NCBI GenBank assembly: GCA_964577375.1
Contig: CAZNYW010000010.1
Span: 1 to 64,000 of the forward strand
DNA from: DATKUC01 sp964577375
GTDB lineage: Bacteria > Spirochaetota > Spirochaetia > DSM-27196 > DATKUC01
Length of the DNA: 64,000 nt
Direction of reading: 5' to 3'
Shown here one piece after another: positions 60,159 through 64,000 of this stretch (position 1 is the stretch's first letter; each line of letters begins with the position of its first letter). Made by a program: the position numbers and the translations under genes. The notes under the pieces were generated by a model. The model saw nothing but the letters and a program-made list of their open reading frames with translations, was not told the origin of the DNA and did no database searches.

Positions 60159-60188
60159 CTCGCACGTGTCGCTCGCAAACCCGCGCCC

Positions 60189-60218
60189 TTGACTATTGGA
60201 CTTTTCCACCTGTAATCT
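60189..60218 (+). promoter_or_regulatory. Promoter of the phoH-ybeY unit
   Basis: TTGACT (60189-60194) and TAATCT (60213-60218) are separated by 18 bp, with TG directly before the -10 box. The predicted start near 60225 leaves only about 9 nt, of which GAGGAG (60225-60230) is the ribosome site of the GTG-started phoH gene. Confidence 0.55.
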
Positions 60219-60233
60219 ACTTGTGAGGAGATT

Positions 60234-61238
60234 GTGGTTAAAAACGCAAGTATTGTACTTGAAGACCGGGCCTTGCTTGCTGATGTGTGCGGTGTGAACG
60301 ACAGCAACCTCCGGGTTATCGAGGAGCTGCTCGGCACGCGGATTCTATCGCGCGGTAACGAAATCTATCTGGAAACGGATAGCAGCGAGAACCGCCGCAT
60401 CCTTACGGCAATGCTCAATGAGCTGCGGCTCCACGTGGAGATGGGACACTCTCCGGGTCCAGATCTCATACGTTCCGTATATACATCGCTTTCGGAATCA
60501 GATTCCGCAGCCGAGTCGGGCGCCGACGCGGATTCCGCGCCGGGGAAGGGGCGCAACGCCGACATCCTCCGCACATCCTTCATCAGCATTCCGGGCGGAC
60601 AGACCAAGGTGTTTCCACGCAGCATCGGACAGGCCATGTACATCGAAGGTATGACCGCCTACGAGATGTCCTTCGGCATCGGTCCGGCCGGAACCGGAAA
60701 AACCTTTCTCGCCATCGCGCACGCGCTCGCCGAAGTCCTGTCTAGAAAGAAACGAAAGCTCGTGCTCACGCGGCCGGTGGTGGAGGCAGGCGAGAGCCTC
60801 GGCTTTCTGCCGGGGGATCTCGCCCAGAAGCTCAATCCCTATCTCCGTCCGCTCTATGATGCAATGGAATCGCTCATCCCGACGGAAACTATACGCCGGC
60901 TCGAAGAGAACGGCGTGATCGAGATCGCGCCGCTGGCATACATGCGCGGACGAAGTCTTCGCGACTGCTACATAATCCTCGACGAGGGACAGAATACTAC
61001 GCGCGAACAGATGAAGATGTTTCTCACCCGCATGGGAGAGGGGTCGAAAGCGGTCATCACCGGAGATATTACCCAGATCGATCTTCCGCGCAAGAAGGAA
61101 TCGGGCCTGCTGCACGCAGCGAAGGTGCTTGCCGACATCCAGGAAATACGATTCAACTACTTCACTGCGCACGATGTGGTGCGCAACGCCCTCGTTCGAA
61201 AGATCGTCCACGCCTACGAGGCCGAAGAAAATGAATAG
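60234..61238 (+). CDS. phoH: PhoH-family ATPase
   Basis: A 334-residue PhoH-like protein (YbeZ type) starting at GTG, with GAGGAG 3 bp upstream. The N-terminal 100 residues form a KH-like RNA-binding region (ERLLADVC-type start, VIEELLGTRILSRGNEIYLE). The ATPase has Walker A GPAGTGKTFLAIAHALAE (residues 150-167) and Walker B DCYIILDEGQNTT. PhoH proteins are putative RNA helicases working with YbeY in rRNA maturation, and the ybeY gene follows at once. The pair forms a unit with the CBS-domain gene, as in many bacteria. Confidence 0.95.
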   Translation: MVKNASIVLEDRALLADVCGVNDSNLRVIEELLGTRILSRGNEIYLETDSSENRRILTAMLNELRLHVEMGHSPGPDLIRSVYTSLSESDSAAESGADADSAPGKGRNADILRTSFISIPGGQTKVFPRSIGQAMYIEGMTAYEMSFGIGPAGTGKTFLAIAHALAEVLSRKKRKLVLTRPVVEAGESLGFLPGDLAQKLNPYLRPLYDAMESLIPTETIRRLEENGVIEIAPLAYMRGRSLRDCYIILDEGQNTTREQMKMFLTRMGEGSKAVITGDITQIDLPRKKESGLLHAAKVLADIQEIRFNYFTAHDVVRNALVRKIVHAYEAEENE

Positions 61239-61298
61239 CCGGTCCCAGGAGCAGGCGGCGGAACCTCCGGGCGACTCCCCGTTATCAGGGGGAACGCA

Positions 61299-61766
61299 AT
61301 GAACTTCGTCGAGGTATCGGTCGAGGGCGTTGAGTCTCCCGACTGGCTGGACCGGCTGCAGAGGTTCTGCCTGGAAGCGCTCAAGAGGATGGGAAAGACC
61401 GGATGGGAGGTGTCGGTCCTTCTCTGTGATGACCGCTTCATCCACGACCTCAACAAACGGTTTCGCGGCAAAGATGAGCCGACCGATGTGCTCTCATTTT
61501 CCCAGGATCCCGAAGACATCCTTACGCCCAACGACGAGGAGGAAAACGCGCCCTTCGTTGCGGGTGATGTAGTAATCTCTCTCGATTCGCTGGCCCGGAA
61601 CGCCGTTGAGTTTTCAGTCGACCGGGAGGAGGAGCTGAAACGGCTCGTCGTGCACGGCCTGCTTCACCTTGCAGGGATGGACCACCCGACCAACGAGCCG
61701 GAGGAAGAGATGCTGTCATATCAGGAGCGTGTACTCCTGGACCTCGCACAGGAGCAGATATTTTGA
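61299..61766 (+). CDS. ybeY: Endoribonuclease YbeY
   Basis: A 155-residue YbeY with the zinc motif HGLLHLAGMDHPTNEP (HxxxHxxxxxH) near residue 114. The preceding NKRFRGKDEPTDVLSFSQD is also a family signature. YbeY processes the 3' end of 16S rRNA and helps ribosome quality control. A GGGGG run lies before the ATG. The 60-bp gap to phoH contains no terminator. Its stop overlaps the TTG start of the CBS-domain gene by 4 bp (TTGA). Confidence 0.96.
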   Translation: MNFVEVSVEGVESPDWLDRLQRFCLEALKRMGKTGWEVSVLLCDDRFIHDLNKRFRGKDEPTDVLSFSQDPEDILTPNDEEENAPFVAGDVVISLDSLARNAVEFSVDREEELKRLVVHGLLHLAGMDHPTNEPEEEMLSYQERVLLDLAQEQIF

Positions 61767-62569
61767 AGAACGTGAGTATTCTGGGGCGACTTCTCGGACG
61801 ACGCGGGCGACGCGAAGACGGGCAGGGCTACGATGCCCTCAACCTCGAGAAGCAGGACATGATTCGCGGCATTGTGGAGCTGTCGGAAACGACCGTGAAG
61901 GAGGTGATGGTACCGCGAATCGATGTCGCCTTCGTCTCGGTCACCGGCGACATACGTGAGCTGCTGGACAAGGTAATCGAGAACGGCCACTCCCGCTATC
62001 CGGTCTACCGTGAGACCATCGACAACGTGGTGGGCGTGCTCTATGCGAAGGATCTTCTGCAGTTTCTCTTCCGCGAAGATCAAATAAACATCGAAAACAT
62101 AATCCGCAAGCCCTTCTTCGTCCCCGAAAGCAAGAAGCTCGACTCGCTCCTTCGCGAAATGAAGCGCCGGCGCGTTCACATCGCTGTCGCGGTGGACGAA
62201 TATGGCGGCGTCTCTGGAATCGTCTGCATGGAGGACATCATCGAAGAGATAGTCGGTGACATCCAGGACGAGTTCGACAACGAAAAGGAGGAGGTCCTCG
62301 AAATCGGCGAAGGCGTCTACCTCGTCGATGCCCGCGTCAACATCGAAGACCTCAACGAGGAGCTCAAGTCCGAAATTCCGGACGACGATTTTGACACCCT
62401 GGGTGGGTATGTTTTCGATCTCTTCGGAAAGATTCCGGTGAAGTACGAGAAAGTTTCCCGTGATAATATGGACTTCATAATTCAGGAAATGGACGGACAC
62501 AAGATCCGGACCGTCAAGATCATGGTTCATCGACCGGAACAGGAGAAGGATCGAGAACGTGCGCAGTGA
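61763..62569 (+). CDS. CBS-domain protein (CorC/TlyC family)
   Basis: A 268-residue protein starting at TTG, overlapping the ybeY stop. A short leader region is followed by two CBS domains (about 48-170: VKEVMVPRIDVAFVSV, RYPVYRETIDNVVGVLYAKDLL, RVHIAVAVDEYGGVSGIVCMEDIIEEIVG) and a CorC/HlyC C-terminal domain (about 190-265). The membrane DUF21 domain of full-length family members is absent, so this is the soluble form, probably an accessory in magnesium or cobalt transport. The hemolysin name used for relatives is not supported by any visible cytolytic feature. Its stop overlaps the next start. Confidence 0.9.
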   Translation: MKNVSILGRLLGRRGRREDGQGYDALNLEKQDMIRGIVELSETTVKEVMVPRIDVAFVSVTGDIRELLDKVIENGHSRYPVYRETIDNVVGVLYAKDLLQFLFREDQINIENIIRKPFFVPESKKLDSLLREMKRRRVHIAVAVDEYGGVSGIVCMEDIIEEIVGDIQDEFDNEKEEVLEIGEGVYLVDARVNIEDLNEELKSEIPDDDFDTLGGYVFDLFGKIPVKYEKVSRDNMDFIIQEMDGHKIRTVKIMVHRPEQEKDRERAQ

Positions 62570-64000
62570 GAAATTTCTCGTCGTTGCTGCTCTCTTTGCC
62601 GCCGGCATTGCGTCCGCGCTCTGCGCCCAGACACAGGGCAACGGCGGTGGTACCAGGGGGCTGTCTGCTCGCCAGCTTTTCCAGCAGGGTGAGCAGGCCG
62701 AGACCTCCGAAGATTACTACGGCGCAATCGAGAACTACCTTGCTGCACTGAAAGAGAACCCTTCCTACGCTGATCCCATGGTGGGCCTGGCCCAATCCTA
62801 CTATTCGCTCGACGAGTACGACATTGCGCTCAAGTACGCCGAGCAGGCTTCCCGCTATTCAGGCAACCGCAGCCGGGTCCTGAACCTGCAGGCGAGAATT
62901 CTCGTCGGCCTTGGGCAGATCGACAAAGCTGCGGCAATCTACCGGCAGGTGATGTCGACCGAGCCGAACAATGTCGAAGCGCGCATCGGTCTGGCCGAGC
63001 TCGCCGTTGCGCAGGGCAACACCGACGGAGCACTTGCACAGTATCAGGATGCCATCCGCCTCGAGCCTCAGAACCGCAAAGCGCTCCTGTCGCTGGCGCT
63101 TCTCTACCGCTCACGCGGCGACAACGGCGTCGCAGGCAGGTACATCCGGCTTGCTCTGCAGTACCATTCCTCGGATCCGCAGGTTCAGCTGCTTGCCGGG
63201 GAGTACTATCTGTCTCAGGGCGATACCGATCAGGCTCTCGCTCACGCACGGACCGCCCTGGCGTTGCGGTCCGACTATCCCGACGCGATGCTGCTTGCAG
63301 GCGAGATATACCTGGCAACCGGCGACTATGCAAAGACGTCGGCGACCATGGATCAGCTGATCGCACAGGAGCGTTCGAAGGACACCGGGTCGGCAACGCA
63401 GGCGGGCCGTTCACCCGCCAACCTCGCGTGGTACATCAAGGGGATTTCGCAGGCAAAGCTGAATCAGCCCACGGATTCGATCCGCAGCTTTCAGCGCCTG
63501 CTTTCGCGTGACCCGTCGGACGAAATCGCGCGGCTGGCGATGGAGCAGGTGGTGAAAAAGAATCTTCCGATGGAATCGCCCGATCGGACCACCTACGCGA
63601 AGTACCACTTCGACAGGGCGGCGAGCTACGAGAAACAGAACCTCTTTCAGCACGCGCTCTTTCAGTACCGGCAGGGGCTCCAGATAGCGCCGCTCTCGCG
63701 GGACGGCCGGCTCGCATTCGCCGAGCTCTACCGGCTCGAAGGATATCGCGCGAAATACGTATCGGAGCTCGAAGTGCTCAAAAACCTCGGCTACACGGAC
63801 AAGACAGTCTCCGACAGGCTGGAGATCTTTTCGAGCATGCTGCACGACACGGTGGCATCCGACTGGAACATCGATCAGTTCGCGCTCAACCGCAACAACA
63901 CCTCCTTCCTGGTCTTCGAGAATCCAGCGCAGGACGTGCTGACCCACCCTGAGTCTTCCAACTACTTTGGCTCCTACCTGCGCGACCTCCTGCTCGGCTA
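62559..64000 (+). CDS. Exported TPR-repeat protein, 3' end outside the window
   Basis: GTG at 62559 opens a frame that overlaps the preceding stop by 11 bp and stays open to the window end (at least 480 residues). A signal peptide (1-23, ending ALCAQ) is followed by a Gly-rich linker. At least six TPR units come next, for example AETSEDYYGAIENYLAALKE, GLGQIDKAAAIYRQVMSTEP and AQGNTDGALAQYQDAIRLEP. Later repeats surround residues 215-275 and 350-420. The extreme end (from about residue 430) is less repetitive and may start another domain. A periplasmic scaffold is likely; the order ybeY, CBS protein, TPR protein is also found in treponemes. Confidence 0.85.
   Translation, partial: MRSEKFLVVAALFAAGIASALCAQTQGNGGGTRGLSARQLFQQGEQAETSEDYYGAIENYLAALKENPSYADPMVGLAQSYYSLDEYDIALKYAEQASRYSGNRSRVLNLQARILVGLGQIDKAAAIYRQVMSTEPNNVEARIGLAELAVAQGNTDGALAQYQDAIRLEPQNRKALLSLALLYRSRGDNGVAGRYIRLALQYHSSDPQVQLLAGEYYLSQGDTDQALAHARTALALRSDYPDAMLLAGEIYLATGDYAKTSATMDQLIAQERSKDTGSATQAGRSPANLAWYIKGISQAKLNQPTDSIRSFQRLLSRDPSDEIARLAMEQVVKKNLPMESPDRTTYAKYHFDRAASYEKQNLFQHALFQYRQGLQIAPLSRDGRLAFAELYRLEGYRAKYVSELEVLKNLGYTDKTVSDRLEIFSSMLHDTVASDWNIDQFALNRNNTSFLVFENPAQDVLTHPESSNYFGSYLRDLLLG

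Noticed and set aside
61763..62569. Annotation as a hemolysin
   Set aside because: The protein is the soluble CBS-CorC form; the hemolysin label for this family comes from old homologue names and nothing here supports toxicity.
1..64000. Mobile elements, CRISPR arrays, rRNA genes or replication origin
   Set aside because: I found no transposase or integrase motif, no regularly spaced repeats, no rRNA-like sequence and no dnaA/box cluster.

Overview
The window looks like chromosomal DNA from a high-GC spirochaete, most likely a free-living relative of Treponema/Spirochaeta. The evidence is a set of spirochaete gene orders: cheA, a CheW-CheR-like fusion, cheX, cheY; an amidase, a GerMN protein and the periplasmic flagellar sheath protein FlaA; a V-type ATPase operon E, DUF2764, A, B, D, I, K; a spiro-SPASM radical SAM protein; and ybeY, a CBS-domain protein and a TPR protein. 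Biosynthesis of branched-chain amino acids, pyridoxal phosphate and carotenoids argues against a strict parasite. I see no insertion sequence, prophage, CRISPR array or replication origin, and the species cannot be named from sequence alone.

Layout. 1-9.3 kb: the end of a TPR protein, a giant envelope-spanning PP2C phosphatase, small exported proteins and a PEGA lipoprotein. 9.3-10.7 kb: xseA-xseB on the minus strand. 10.8-17.5 kb: five overlapping genes (spiro-SPASM radical SAM, GT-A glycosyltransferase, cytidylyltransferase, PseG-like/methyltransferase fusion, ATP-grasp) that look like a surface or flagellar glycan pathway. They lead straight into amidase, GerMN and flaA (17.5-20.2 kb). 20.3-22.3 kb: two probable outer-membrane barrels. 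22.4-27.4 kb: the chemotaxis core and a tRNA-Val. 27.5-31.0 kb: a lactonase-fold protein and ilvN-ilvB, all on the minus strand. 31.0-31.5 kb: the only long gap, with a possible aminotransferase remnant. 31.5-35.4 kb: crtI, crtE, cruF and a HAD phosphatase. 35.4-36.9 kb: pdxT-pdxS. 37.0-45.1 kb: PLP-binding protein, pseudouridine synthase, a degenerate metallo-beta-lactamase with a pentapeptide protein, murI, mutS2 and small proteins. 45.2-53.6 kb: the V-ATPase operon plus a TPR protein. 53.6-60.2 kb: uvrA and an LptD-like protein. 60.2-64 kb: phoH, ybeY, a CBS protein and a TPR protein cut by the window end.

Most genes sit in tight operons with overlaps of 1-26 bp (ATGA, GTGA, TTGA, TGATG). 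Several first genes have no Shine-Dalgarno sequence but carry a promoter -10 box exactly 6-7 bp before the ATG, which suggests leaderless mRNAs. The best candidates for an undescribed system are the spiro-SPASM glycan cluster upstream of flaA, the recurrent leaderless promoters, and DUF2764 standing where a V-ATPase stalk subunit is expected.
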